From: Prosopocoilus inquinatus | Lineage: Eukaryota; Arthropoda; Insecta; Coleoptera; Lucanidae | Assembly (NCBI GenBank): GCA_036172665.1 | Contig: CM069873.1 | Location: 33,036,001 to 33,100,000 of the forward strand | Length of the DNA: 64,000 nt | Direction of reading: 5' to 3' | Shown here: piece after piece, positions 44,568 through 56,659 of the stretch | Position numbering within the stretch: position 1 is the stretch's first letter | How the letters are laid out: each line of letters begins with the position of its first letter | The notes under the pieces: model-generated | The model's database searches: none | What the model was told of the DNA's origin: nothing | What the model saw: only the letters and a program-made list of their open reading frames with translations | Position numbers and translations under genes: made by a program

Positions 44568-45092
44568 GAGGACGCATGCAGGAGAGAGGTTTATTGGCAA
44601 TTAAAAATTTTTGTCCGGGCTGTTTTAGTAACGTATTTATCCGCAAAGATGGCGCTAGGAGTAATTGTAAATTTGGCGCGAATGAAATGTCACATGTCAA
44701 TGTTAATTGCTTTAGTGATGGCGGTGATGGTGATCGTTTAAGTAAATTAAAGAACTGGCACAAATATAATGGGTTAAATCAAATTGTCCGTTAAATAAAC
44801 ATTGTTGATGATTAAATTATTTTTGTGAGACCAGAGAATAGTCTCTAATATAAACAGAGTTTGAGAAAAATGGACCTCGCAAAATCTGCAAAAGAAGATT
44901 TAAATGTGTAGTTATTGGATGCAATTCATGTTCCAATCAGACCAAATTTCCTTCAGTTTGGAATTGGGGCTGCTAATTTAGGCAACGAAGCCCTGTGACA
45001 ATTTCGATGCAAGAAGTTAACATTACTGTTAGCATGATAATAATCCATAATAAGGTTTTTATTTGACCAAGTTAACAATGGCAGTAAAATAC
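44568..45092 (+). repeat. Dispersed repeat, copy B, left part
   Basis: Inverted match of 19205-19970. It contains the same small ORF (44576-44794, FCPGCFSNVFIRKDGARSNC). It is interrupted at 45092 by Gypsy-2 and resumes at 51181. The interruption falls within GCAGTAAAATAC, which copy A has as GGCGGTAAAATATA. Confidence 0.8.
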
Positions 45093-45395
45093 TGCCGTGA
45101 ACGTGCCCTAGAGGCCACCCGTTGGTGGGTATCTGAAGTAATGAAGGAGGGGTACCAGGTAAGCGGAATGTGAGAGACACAGTGAATAGTGGAAGGTGCT
45201 GCCTGGTACACCTCCTCTTTTGGGGGACAATAAACAGCTTATATAACTGGAGACTGGAGTAATTATTGGATCCCCCATAGAGAGCTGCCGGTAAGTGCCC
45301 TTTTCATTGTCACAGGTACCTCGAGCTAGCGCGACGACCCCCAAGGAGAGGGATACGACCCCCCAAATTTCGAACCCTCGGTGGGGTACGTAACA
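45093..45395 (+). repeat. Gypsy-2 5' LTR, 303 bp
   Basis: Begins TGCCGTGAACGTGCCC and ends GTGGGGTACGTAACA (TG...CA). It differs from the 3' LTR at scattered positions, for example GCCCTAGAGG against GCCCCAGAGG. Confidence 0.93.
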
Positions 45396-45396
45396 A

Positions 45397-45414
45397 TGGT
45401 GGAGGCGCCTACAA
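45397..45414 (+). other. Gypsy-2 primer-binding site
   Basis: TGGTGGAGGCGCCTACAA starts one base after the LTR. The TGG start fits the CCA end of a tRNA. I cannot assign the tRNA with confidence. Confidence 0.6.
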
Positions 45415-45913
45415 AGCTCGATGTACCAAATTATTGTTCTGTAATTAGGTACTTTTAAATTCTGTATTATTTTGGATATTTTCACTGAACAATCTCAATA
45501 TCTCAGTGGAAAGAAAAATACAGAATAGATAATACAATAATTTAAATAATTACTTTTTGTCAGTTTTGAGCGTATATTTAAATAAAAAATAAATATTTTA
45601 ATATTTTCTGTAAACTGAAAAAGTACAGGCGCGTATCGCAGTCAGCAATTTTGTCAGGTCGCTAACCGTAAAAAGAACCGAAGTAGGTGCGTAATATTTT
45701 GCCGCCGCCGCCGGTCGACCGTAATCTGCGGAATAAGTGTTTTCTGAGTAAAAACTTCCGTTGGTAGCTAGCATTGATTAATAAGCAAAATTCTTAATGC
45801 GTACTTTGTGGGACAAAACTGAATTAAAATTAAACGCATCAGATAAAATTTAAGCGTTTCAAATAAACATTTCTCAATAAATAATTATAAAAAAAAAATT
45901 AATCTTGCGTAAA

Positions 45914-47598
45914 ATGGCTTCCGGAACAAGAAGCAAAACAAAAAGTCAAGATGAAACGCCAAAAACGGGAGACAAATTTGATTTTGACATCGCACTGGAT
46001 CGGGAGGCATTCTTCCCTGCTACCAGAAGTATTTTAACACCGCGTTCACCTGTTGAGAAACAAGCGCCGGTAGATAGTCAGAATTTAAGGCTGGAAGCCT
46101 CCAAAATATCCACCACAAAAAATCTGCGAATGATAACACCACCCTCACCACCACCCCCACCTCCTCCTACGCGGACTACCCAGTTATCATTACAGAAAAA
46201 AGTTGAAGCAAGTAATTTTACAGAAGAAGCAGATGTAGAATATCAAATGCCAAAATCTATTATTAACGAAGTGTTTAGCAAAAATCTTACTAAAATAAAT
46301 AAAACCAAAAGTACCCATACTAAAATTGGACAAGTTGGGAAGAAATAATGAAGCGAATGTAGAAAAAAATATTAGAGGGAATATTCAAACTACAGTCATA
46401 TACGCCAGCGAGGAAGAATTGTCTAACGAGGAAACTCCTATAAGAAGGGGTAATATATGTAATAATAACACATCGATAATTTCAGCGCTGCAAAGTAGGA
46501 AGCCATTGTTTCCGAAATACGTACAACCTCCTACATTTAATCCAACAATTGATGACCCTATGATTTTTTTGAAAGAATATAATTTGGCGGCCCAAAAAAA
46601 TGCATGGAATGAAGAAATGAAATTAGCTTACGTTGGAAACTCACTAACAGGAAGTGCAGTTAGTTGGCTAAGAATATTTATAAATAATAACCCAGACGCA
46701 GATTGGGAAACTACAGTTCAAAAATTTAAGGATAAATTCATAGGTCCAGGACACGACATTAAATTACGAGACAAATTTGTAACAAGAAAGCAAGGAAAAA
46801 ATGAACTACTTTCCGATTACTTTTATAAATACCTAGATTTGTGCCAAGAAACCAATTTAAACATCTCAGAAAAAGAAATTTTGTACAGAATATCAACTTC
46901 CGAAATATCGTCACATGATAAATATTAGGAATCCTACAACTCTTCGTGAAATGGAACAATTTTTCGACAAAATTCAAGAGACTGAAAGGGAAGAAGAACG
47001 CGATTCTCCTAAAGGATATTATTTGTCAAGAAATCGCACATTAAATGAAGAAGAAAAGAAGAAAAGAAATGAAACTACCGAAGAAGTCACGACGAAAGTA
47101 CTCCTAGAAAAATTAATACAAAAACTTGATAGGCAAGAATTAAATTCGACTTCAAGAGGTAATAAATATTATACTCCGAAGACACGAATTGATCAATACA
47201 ATTTCGAGCCAAAGTCATCCAGTAAAGCATTTCCAAATCATCAAAACTCAAGATTTTATCAAGTGAAGCAAGAACGGAAATACGATGAATATAGGCCGCA
47301 GTATAATTACGGTCAAAAACTAAATAGAGATAAGAAGGATAATGAATATTACGCAAGTACAAAAGAGCGTAATAAAGAAGAACAATTTAGGAATTTTCAA
47401 CATCAGTGTCAATGGTGTAAACGAAGGGGTCACACAGCTGACAGGTGTATACAACTTCGATCGCGAAATCAATCACAAGAAGCAGAAAAAGGAAATAAGG
47501 TTTCTTTTGTGCGAAATTTAGAACAAATTAATCAGTCAAGTACCAGCAAAAACAAAGAAGATTTAAATGGAAAAGGACAGAGTTACAGGAGGCTCTAA
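45914..47598 (+). pseudogene. gag: Gypsy-2 Gag, two frameshifts
   Basis: The ATG at 45914 gives a first piece to 46348 with a proline run (46141-46170). A shift leads to 46326-46928, which holds the capsid-like core (TIDDPMIFLKEYNLAAQKNA, SLTGSAVSWLRIFINNNPDA). A second shift leads to 46915-47598, Lys/Glu-rich and ending in a zinc knuckle CQWCKRRGHTADRC (C-x2-C-x4-H-x4-C). Domain order and knuckle are those of Ty3/Gypsy Gag. The frameshifts are short overlaps, so the protein was once continuous. Confidence 0.86.
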
Positions 47599-48234
47599 AT
47601 TCTGTCCGTGCCTTTTTCAAAAGTGGAGTCTCAAATTCGCCGCAAAAACAAAATAATGATCTAAATGGGACGAAAAAAATAATTCCATTTCATGTAAATA
47701 AGATGAATATCTTATCAGTAAATGTTAGTGTAGGAAATGAAAAAATAAATGCAATTTTAGATACGGGCGCAGCGTATAACATTGTCATAAAACGACTTGC
47801 AAAAACATTAAAAAATTAGAAAATCCTCCAATACTCAATACGGTAAATGAAAGCACGTAAATCCGATTGGTATGTCTGAAATTGAAATTCAATTAAATAA
47901 CATGTCAACAAAAATAAAGACCTTAGTGTTAGAACAAGCGGCGGCCCCACTGATTTTAGGCTTTCCCTTTTTGCATGATAATGGTACTATAATTAATTTC
48001 GTTGATCGTACAATTTCTTTTAATAATTTAAAAATAAATGACCTACATAATAGCGCATCACTCCCGGAGAGTTCAAAACAAGACGAAGCTAAATGTAATA
48101 ATAATCTGAAGGTACGTGACAAACATAACATAGTTCAGGATTTACAGCAAGAACTAAATAAGCAAACTTGTACATATGAACATTTCTTGAAGGTTTGGGA
48201 CGGAATTATTAATTTACCGGAAAATATAACCGTT
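47599..48234 (+). pseudogene. pol: Gypsy-2 pol: aspartic protease and linker
   Basis: After the gag stop an open frame carries NILSVNVSVG and the active site AILDTGAAYNIV (47748-47785), the D-T-G of retroviral-type proteases. A stop at about 47817 breaks it. The frame from 47872 resumes with the second half (LILGFPFLHDNGTIINF, the usual late protease motif) and a charged linker leading into the macrodomain. Confidence 0.8.
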
Positions 48235-48773
48235 CAACAAGGTAGTCTTTTTGATGTATCAGAGAAATACAGTTTAGCACACGCAGTAGCGGCGGATTTA
48301 AAGATGTCAAAAGGAATAGCAAAATTGTTCAAATTAAAATTTAATAACGTAACTGAGTTAAGAAATCAGCATTGTAGAGTCGGTGACTTAGCATTTATAA
48401 ATATGAATGGTAAATTCATCTATTACCTAATAACAAAAAATCTTCGAATGGCAAATCAACGTACAAAGATATCTTTTCCGCATTAATACAACTAAAACAA
48501 CATGCATTAAAAAATAATGTTGGATTCGTGGCGATGCCAAAAATTTGTTGCAGGTTAGATAAATGTAATTGGGAATACATACAAAAGATAATTTCATATA
48601 TATTTCAAGATACGAATATAGAAATTGTGATTTGCGACATACACACTAAAAATGTACGAAGAAATGAAAATTCATGGAGAAAAATAATCAAGACAAATGG
48701 CTGGGAGGAATTACCAGGAGAAGAATTAATTAAAGAAATAGCTAATAACAAAATTATAAAAGTTTTAGCTTAA
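48235..48773 (+). pseudogene. TARG1/OARD1-like macrodomain within Gypsy-2 pol, frameshifted
   Basis: About 165 residues resemble the TARG1/OARD1 class of macrodomains, which bind ADP-ribose and remove it from acidic residues. Visible features: GSLFDVSEKYSLAHAVAADL (first strand and the His/Ala ligand loop), MSKGIAKLFKLKF with lysines where the catalytic Lys lies, IYYLITK, then after a one-base shift near 48440 PKICCRLDKCNWEYIQKII, with the Asp at the second catalytic position. The usual G-C-G-L-D is C-C-R-L-D here. The domain lies between protease and RT and ends in a stop at 48773. It was probably captured from a host gene. Alternative: another macrodomain class; the fold call is firm, the subclass likely. 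Confidence 0.85.
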
Positions 48774-49315
48774 GAAAAACATGCGCCGAATTAAACACAA
48801 ACGGAACAGTTTATTAATACAAAATTAACAACAAAGAAGCAGCTGTGATTCCCAGGCCGACGATCGTGCGAGCGAGAGTGACTGTGTGTGTGCTTCCCTC
48901 CCTCGCCGTCGATACGGACAGGCAGCAGCAACGTTGCTTCCTGAGCGCGCCACTTTCAAATTCAAATTAAGCGCTAACAAAAGGTAATTTAGCACAAGCA
49001 GTAACGATTAATGCAAAAGAAAGTGGCATTTGCGAAATACATTTTTCAGAAGAAGTTAAAAGTAAGAATTAGAAGTAATTTGGAAATAATATAATTAAAT
49101 TTCGTAATTATGACAACAAATCTGTATCTTCAAAAAAAGGCACCGCCCTAGGCTACGTGACGAAGGATAATGAAGGTAAATTAAAAAATTTGCTTTTAGA
49201 AGAAGATGTCTCTGTTTACAGAAAACCAGTAGCAACATTACATGAAAATAAAATATTTCATATAAACAAAAAGTTAGAATACAAGAAAAACAACAATTGA
49301 TTCATTTAATACTAT
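48774..49315 (+). other. Gypsy-2 inner region, disrupted
   Basis: Lys/Asn-rich coding remnants (for example AVTINAKESGICEIHFSEE near 49000) flank a GC-richer foreign-looking patch (48845-48960, CCTCGCCGTCGATACGGAC). The first part of RT is missing. The patch may be an insertion; its limits are not clear. Confidence 0.45.
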
Positions 49316-50163
49316 TTCAGCACCCTAGATCTAAATAGTGGGTATTGGCAGTGTCTAATAAAAGAAAGCGATAGGCACAAAACCGCCTTTATTACCAGCG
49401 ATGGTCTTTATGAGTTTAATAGACTTAGTTTTGGCCTATGTAATGCTCCCAGTACTTTTCAGAGACTGACGGACACTATTTTCGGAGACCTAAAGTTGAA
49501 AGAAGTAGCGATTTATCTGGACGAGGTTATAGTTGTCAGTAAATCTTTCGAAGAACACATAGAAAGGTTACGAAAGGTGTTTAATCGAGTAAGGGAAGCA
49601 GGGTTAACATTGAAGCCGTCAAAATGTCATTTTGGAGAACAAATATTAAGAATTTTGGGTTTCACAGTCTCTCCGAAAGGTATACTGCCAGATAAAACAA
49701 AATAAAACAAAAGCCGTTATGAAATTTCCGACACCTAAAAAAGTAAAAGATGTCCAAAGTTTTCTTGGACTTACAAATTACTTTAGAAAATTCGTTTCGA
49801 AATTCGCTGAGGTGGCTACTCCTTTATATAATATTATAGGAAGCAGGGCAAAATTCGAATGGGGAGAAGAACAGAAGAAAGCCTTCGAAACCCTTAAGAA
49901 TAAATTAGCGAATGCTCCAATACTTAGACACTTCGATCCAGAAGCCGAAACAGAGTTACATATCGATGCCAGTGGGATTGGAATAGGGGCAGTGCTACTA
50001 CAGAAGGAAGCCGTGTCAGGAAAACTACATCCTCTAGCCTATATTTCGCGGACTTTAACATCGTATGAAAAGAATTATCCGATAACGGAATTAGAGTGCT
50101 TGGTCGCAGTCTGGGCAGTGGAATATTATATATGGAATATGGAACCTACCTATGGGGACTAAG
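49316..50163 (+). pseudogene. pol: Gypsy-2 pol: reverse transcriptase and RNase H, defective
   Basis: It starts in mid-RT with FSTLDLNSGYWQCLIKE and SFGLCNAPSTFQRL. The catalytic motif reads AIYLDEVIVVS: the second Asp of Y-x-D-D is Glu. A stop at 49705 is followed by a shifted frame with VQSFLGLTNYFRKFV and an RNase H (TELHIDASGIGIGAVLLQKE, ISRTLTSYEKNYPITELECL). It ends abruptly at 50161, before the last RNase H Asp; integrase is absent. The element cannot move by itself. Confidence 0.87.
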
Positions 50164-50877
50164 TAAATGAACCCCCAGTAGTCATAATATCTATATATGT
50201 AAAAAAAGAAAATTCATATCTTGATACTGCGATTATTTGTTGCATATCCTCCACCGGGGATTGGTACAAGTCAAAATGCTGCAGGAAGAAACAGCTTCAC
50301 ACTGTCTCGCATCTCCAGTCTTTGGGTCACGATGGAGTACACAGCCATTCGCTGTGACCGGAGGACGTAACTGCTAATTTATGGCATGAAGAAGTCGGAA
50401 CCTGGTTAAATTATGGTGTGGACAATTCCACAATGTGCGATTATTTATGTCCAACCAATATAACCCCGCTATGGACAGGATATTCCGCAAAGACGACGAT
50501 TGGTGCTGAAGTAACTGCTGAATAGAAAATTGTTTTCCTTCCTGGGTGGAATTACTACTGGAACACACCAGGGGAGCCGTGGGATTACCCCAATGCCTGG
50601 CCCTTTTTGCAACACATGGTGATCGTAAGAGTGAACAACACCGAAAACGCCGCCGCCAAAAGAAAAAAAAAATACGCTCAAAATGGCTACCACGTGGGTG
50701 AAAATTAACTACAAAGTTTCTAATAAAACAAATTCCATGTTCAGAAAAAATGTCAAATAATGCAATATGTAACTTGTAAATTGTAATGGGGAACGTTCAA
50801 GGCAGAAACCTTAAAACCTCAAAATTGATGAATTCAAATGAAAATGCCAGGAGGCATATTTTGGAGGGAGGGGGAAT
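50164..50877 (+). other. Gypsy-2 3' region with polypurine tract
   Basis: The sequence after the deletion shows no integrase or envelope match. GGAGGGAGGGGGAA at 50862-50875 is the polypurine tract next to the 3' LTR. Confidence 0.6.
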
Positions 50878-51180
50878 TGCCGTGAACGTGCCCCAGAGGC
50901 CACCTGTTGGTGGGTATCTGGAATACTGAAGGAGGGGTACCAGGTAAGCGGGATGTGAGAGACACAGTGAATAGTGGAAGGTGCTGCCTGGTACACCTCC
51001 TCTTTTGGGGGACAATAAACTGCTTGTATAACCGGAGACTGGAGTAATCATTGGATCCCCCATAGAGAACTGCCGGTAAGTACCCTTTTCATTGTCACAG
51101 GTACCTCGAGCTAGCGCGACGACCCCTAAGGAGAGGGATACGACCCCCCAAATTTCGAACCCTCGGTGGGGTACGTAACA
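50878..51180 (+). repeat. Gypsy-2 3' LTR, 303 bp
   Basis: Same length and ends as the 5' LTR, followed by the ATAC duplicate. Confidence 0.93.
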
Positions 51181-51375
51181 ATACTTTTGTTACAGATATG
51201 TGTATCCAGGACATTAATGCATAAAGATTAAATTAATACGGAGACTTAACCTGTATCCTACATCGTAATATCTACCGAGACAATTCATCATTTTAATAGA
51301 AATGAAAGAACAGAAGGTAAGAGCTACAACTATGAAACAATCAGTTTAAATAATTTTATTAAAGTGTAACAAGTA
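51181..51375 (+). repeat. Dispersed repeat, copy B, right part
   Basis: It continues copy B after Gypsy-2 and matches 19205-19345 in inverted orientation (for example AATTCATCATTTTAATAGAA, AGAGCTACAACTATGAAACA). Confidence 0.78.
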
Positions 51376-51688
51376 TTATTATGTGTGAGTGATTAGCTGA
51401 TTTATAAAATTTAAAGGTGGTCAAAGTACAGTATTCTGAATAAAAATTATAAAAATACATTCGCACTTAAAATCAAAAATAATGTGTACGGATAAAGAAA
51501 GAATGTATTGAATTGCAATTTTGAAAGCATTTCCATAAATTATGAACTTCATGAATGACAATGTACAAATAATGTGTTATTACTTGCAATTACTTTTGCA
51601 GTTAAATAAAGTAATTTGAGAATAACATGTGGTTTGTTTTATTAGCTTAAAATCTAGTAAATTTCATAATTTAAGCATGATTTTCCGT
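51376..51688. other. Non-coding stretch
   Basis: AT-rich, nothing recognised. Confidence 0.35.
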
Positions 51689-51831
51689 TTCTTTAGGTCT
51701 TCTTCTCCACACATACATTTAGGTAATACGTTATATTCTGTAAAGACTTGTAATGTATATTACAGCAAATTAGAGTCTGCAGAATATAACGTATTACTTA
51801 AATGAATGTATGGAGAAGAAAACCTAAAGAA
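51689..51831. mobile_element. Foldback MITE, 143 bp
   Basis: Arms of about 60 bp, nearly perfect: TTCTTTAGGTCTTCTTCTCC and AATACGTTATATTCTG are mirrored by CAGAATATAACGTATT and GGAGAAGAAAACCTAAAGAA. Transcribed, it would be a hairpin of pre-miRNA size. Confidence 0.85.
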
Positions 51832-53962
51832 TTATTTAAAATAAAAAGGCGCGTAAAAAGCGCGCGTAGAATAGTGGCGCCATCGCAACAGATAAATACG
51901 TTTCTAAGTACTACTACGTCATATTACGTGGACAAAAATTTTACATGGGAATTGGCTCTCTCTCCTGGGTGAATGTCTGAAAACGAGTGGTCCTTCCTCA
52001 AATAGTAAAGGGTAACGCAACGGTCCATGGTTAATTTTTCAATGGTCGCGTTCAGGTAACCACAGGAGCTGAGTTACTAATTCAACATAGATATTGAACA
52101 TACATGCTTTTGGAATTCCAAGTTTCAGCAGCTAGTATTCTCGCATTAATCCTTTAAGAACACGAGTTGTTAACTTCCAATATGCTGAGCCTGCATTCAG
52201 GCTCGGTGATCACCTGAACATGGCCAAAAAACGGACTTTGCGCCAAAATTCCGGCACACATTCAATATGGCCGTCAATTACCGATCAGCTGTTTTGGTGG
52301 ATAAGTAACCATTAGATTATCTTATCGAATTTCATCATGTTTCGACTATTTTGAGCTCACTTGTAATTTTTCTAATAAAACCAGTATTTGTTTTTTAAAA
52401 TAAGAAGTATATCTTACGAAATAAATAACTTTTTCAAGTAGCGACATCTGGTAGCTTTAGAATGACTGCCCGCTAACATAGGTTCGGAAAATTGTAGTAT
52501 GAACTTCAAAGGTGCCGACAGAACCCGTCCCTACTGATTGATGTCTATACTGTGCTAGGAGTTCGTTTTGCGCCAACTTACATCTTATATTTAGTTACCA
52601 AGCAAAGAACGCGACAGGTTTCTATTTTCTATTTAAAATACTTTATAATGTTTCTTTTCCTGTCATAAGGTTCTGATACAACTAGAAACGTTCCTCGATT
52701 AGTAGCCGCGTTCAAGTGACAATGTGGACATGCCTCTGGGTTGCTAGTAGTGTTGTTAAATTACCAATTTATTTTTAATGCTACCTTACCGATAATGTAA
52801 TAATAACGTAATATAACCAATTACAGCTCAAATAGTGACATCTCGCGCCGGAGTTATCAATTATATTTTGAACTGATAATGTGCTTTTTACGCAATTTTC
52901 CGATTAATTTTATATCGAAAACGCATTACATCTTTGGCTTTTGTTAAAAATAAGGTTTACAATATTCAATATTATGTATTTCTACTAAATAAATTCATGT
53001 GAAAACAAAAGTTATTTTAGGTTATGAAATATTTATTTCACTTTCTTAGTGCTTTCGTTTTTCCTAAATAGTCAAAGGTATTCCTTAACCATTTTTTTCA
53101 TTGGTTTACTTGAATTTTGCAAGTGTGTAACTCGAAATTACGTTATCTTGACGACAGGCACACACGGTAACATTGGAAATTTACCGTAAGGTAACGTGGT
53201 AATTTTAGCGACTCACGCACAAATTTCAAGTTCTGAACCGTTCAAATTCGCGCTGAGCAAACGCAATGCACCAATTTAAATATAATTTCATCACTGCGCA
53301 TGATTTATTAGACAGTTCACAAAACTTGATATTCTGGTAAAAGGAACACTAAACTACTACTACACTAAATTCAGGAACCGTTGACTTCCACTGGCTGGCG
53401 TTTAAAAACTGTAACGGGAGAGCGCTTTGGGCGTTCAAAACAAAAAGCAAAATATACAAAATCACTTACAGGAGAGAGAAAGAATATTGCCCGGAGCGCG
53501 CTTTTTTCAGTTCCTGAACCAGCCCTAGGTGAGCAACTCAGGCGCTGAGGTCACCTAAACGCGGCCATTAGCCATCGTTGCACGTGGAGGTGGTTACACG
53601 AAGCGCTCCAAAGAATGCGAATCCTCACGAACGAGGAATCTGAAACCGTAACACGCAAGGCCGACGGACTGTCGATCTGCGTATGTAACAGAAACAGACC
53701 AACATTTTGTGACCGAGTAACTGAAATTAAATACAAGCGTTTCGTTTGATTAGTGAAGAGTTGTTTAAAATGAATCCTGCCTCGTTTATCAGGATATACT
53801 TTGAGTACGACGAAGCCGGAAATAAATCAAAATGCATTATTTCAGATTGCAGAGTGCTTCTATCGGTATGTATATTTTAGTTGTTTCCAGTTGCAGTTAC
53901 TTTTTTGGTAAAATTAAGGTTATATCGAGAACGAGATGAGTAATAACGTACGGTTTATCTTA
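51832..53962. other. Non-coding, with two possible related inverted-repeat elements
   Basis: Ends of the form GGTCGCGTTCAGGTAACC (52043) and GATCACCTGAACATGGCC (52209-52226) may bound one 190-bp element. CCGCGTTCAAGTGACAATG (52708) and GGTCACCTAAACGCGGCC (53551-53568) may bound another of about 860 bp. Both are imperfect. 53430-53530 resembles 60787-60875 (GCAAAATATACAAAATCA, GAGAGAGA, then AATATT), perhaps fragments of one LTR family. No gene. Confidence 0.4.
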
Positions 53963-54097
53963 TAGCGTCTTCGATTCAACTGCACTGGTTACATTCAGAG
54001 TTACTTTATTATCTTTATTATCTCGTTTTATTAGATGAGGTTAAAAGAGGATGCGAATATTCTTAGTGCAACAAGTGCAAGTGAATTGAAAACGCTA
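53963..54097. mobile_element. Short foldback MITE (TAGCGTTTTCTAC family), copy 3
   Basis: TAGCGTCTTCGATTCAACTGC at the left and GTGAATTGAAAACGCTA at the right. The inner half TTTTATTAGATGAGGTTAAA matches copy 2. Most diverged of the three. Confidence 0.65.
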
Positions 54098-54764
54098 TCA
54101 TACTTATTTGATAAATGATAAAATGCATAAAAAAATCGGCGAGTAAAACTGGGAAATGTACAATCTGTTTGTTGGACCGACTTTTTGCGTTAATGTGTTA
54201 AATAAAATAAAATCGGGGTGCAAAATGTAACCAAATTTGGTTCCTTGGAACGGAATCGTAAGGCCGTAACTATGTACAGTTTTTTTAAATATTTTGCGGC
54301 CTACCTATTTTAGGAGTTTGAGGAAAACTTGAAATACAAAAGCACATCGCAAATTGGAGAAAAAAAATATAATTTTTGTTTATTTAAATTTGGAAGAACC
54401 ATTTCTGAAATATTTGAGGTTAGAATTATCAATAAATTAATGTTTAACATATTAAAGCGGCCTGGAATTTTGTTTTTTATTATTCTTGTGTAGGGTTTCC
54501 AGTTATCGAATTTCTATTGTTTTTTGCTAACTAAAACAGCCATTTAGAACTTTTGTAAGCAATTTCCCAGCCAGTCTTGATTTTTTAAACGTAGTTATAC
54601 TGATATTTTAAACTTAATTCTATCACGAACGTCAACAAAACACATATTCTTAAAATCAGGAAAATATGATCCTTCATCTTAGCAAACAATACAGGGTGTT
54701 GAAAAATGCTTTTGCCAAATTTCTAGGGAAAGTAAAAGAGGCCAAAATAGGACTGTTTTGTTAT

Positions 54765-56036
54765 ACAGGGTGTTCATGGTGATCCGCTACAATAGCTAAC
54801 TTTCTTATTTGTATTTTTATGAAGTAACTTAAATTAGAAATGTTTTAGGACCTTTCCTCCTCGTTTTTATGGTACTTTCGGAAAAACAAATGACAATCAA
54901 GTTTTCGAGATTTTCAATTGTTTTCAAGTTTTTTTAACAGAATGTTAGGTTTTTATCATCGCATCGCGTTCAGGATGTCAAATTAATTATGTCTCTAAAA
55001 TATCATCTCCCAAAGCCTACTAACTTTTTTATTTGAAGTTTCACGAAATAGCCTAAATTAAAAAAGTTTCAGGATCTTCCGTGCTCAATTTTATGGTACC
55101 CTTGGAGAAACAAATGATTTTCGAGATTTTCAATTGTTCTCAACTTTTTTAAATGGAACATTATATTTTTTATCAGCATATCGTGTTCAGGATGTCAAAT
55201 TAAGTACTTTTCTAAAATATTCCCCTCCTAAGTCTACTATTTTATAAATTATTTGGTACATAATGGTATTAGATATTTTAACATTTCGATTTCAATATTT
55301 GACACAAGGATTTTTAGTTTGAACTAAATTTAAACAAATTTTGAATCATGACAGTTCACAAAGGTCTGACAGTTTGAACACATTACCTTTATTCTCTTGT
55401 TTCGAAGCACACCATATTGTATTTGTGAATAAAAAGACTATCATAACGATACACTTCTTCCCGCGAATATCAAGACTAAATTATTTATGAAATATTCTGT
55501 TTTGAGAGATATTATTTCACAGACATACTTAATTTGACATCCTGAATGTGATGCCATGATAAAAAACATAATGTTCCATTTAAAAAAGTTGAAAACAATT
55601 GAGAATCTCCAAAACCTGATAGTCATTTGTTCTTCCAAAGGTACCATAAAATGCAGCAGGGAAGGTCCTGAAACTTTTCTAATTGAAGCTACTTCGTGAA
55701 ACTTCAAATAAAAAAGTTAGCTATTGTAGCCATTTCCCGTGAACACCAAGATTTTGTAACTAAATCATTTATAAAAGTAGTAGGCTTTGGAAGATGATAT
55801 TTTAGAGACATAATTAATTTGATATCCTAAACGCGATACAATGATAAAAGCCCTAACATTCCATTTAAAAAAGTTCAAAACAATTGAAAATCTCGAAAAC
55901 CTGATTGTCATTTGTTTTTTTGGAAGTACCATAAAATCGAAGAGGAAAGGTCCTAAAACTTTCCTAATTTAAGTTACTTCATAATAATACAAATAAGAAA
56001 GTTAGTTATTGTAGCGGCTTCCCATGAACACCTGTA
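54765..56036. mobile_element. Inner foldback element inserted in the left arm of the outer one
   Basis: Begins ACAGGGTGTTCATGGTGATC and ends CTTCCCATGAACACCTGTA. The arms are about 600 bp. Each is made of two related units of about 300 bp, with GATTTTCAATTGTT, GGATGTCAAATTAA and GGTACC-like steps repeated. So each arm was duplicated before the present palindrome was fixed, or the element grew by repeated self-insertion. Confidence 0.82.
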
Positions 56037-56430
56037 TGTATCATAGAGATATCATGTAGACATAGAGTCGGAAGTTAATAATTACTTTTTACGACTGCAA
56101 AAATAATTTAATATGACAGAATACTGAAGAAATTATTAACGTACCAAAACGCGGTAATTAAATAAATAAAATTTTTGTTATACGAGGTGTCGTAAAAGTT
56201 TTCGGGATTTGTTTACATATAATTTTTTGATGTTTTTTTGAGAATCTTAAATTCTAAAAACTGCTAACTGTATTGAATTTCCCATCAAATATTAATCTGG
56301 AATGTGTTTGTTTAATTCTATTTTTATTTTGAGCTAAGAGAACTGTGAATCATCAAAATAAACGTGTCACAATTACATAAGGTAGGAATGGAGATGATCG
56401 ACATTGTTTGGGGGCAATTGAAGGACTTAC

Positions 56431-56659
56431 TGTCGAAAGCCAAAAATAGTAGACAAAACAGTTTCCTGCAGTTATTCTTTCTCAAAATGGTATCGATTAA
56501 GAATGACTTTACAGATAACATTTAAAAAATTGAAAGATTTCAGAAATAAAAACCTTAAGGCTTCGGTAAAATTTATTAATTAGTCTTTAATCAATACCAT
56601 TTTGAGAAAAAATAATTACAGGAAACTGTTTTTTTGTCTACTATTTTTTCCTTTCAACT
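56431..56659. repeat. Innermost inverted repeat near the hinge of the outer foldback
   Basis: CAAAAATAGTAGACAAAACA and CTCAAAATGGTATCGATTAA are mirrored by TTAATCAATACCATTTTGAG and TTTTTGTCTACTATTTTTTC. About 85-bp arms. It is either a third nested element or part of the outer hinge. Confidence 0.7.

Larger units (their letters stand above)
45093..51180 (+). mobile_element. Ty3/Gypsy LTR retrotransposon with macrodomain (Gypsy-2), defective
   Basis: 6088 bp with two 303-bp LTRs, flanked by the 4-bp duplication ATAC (45089-45092 and 51181-51184). Order: LTR, primer site, gag (zinc knuckle), protease, macrodomain, RT, RNase H, then a deletion removing integrase. Multiple frameshifts and LTR differences show it is older than Gypsy-1. 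It sits in copy B of the dispersed repeat. Confidence 0.92.
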
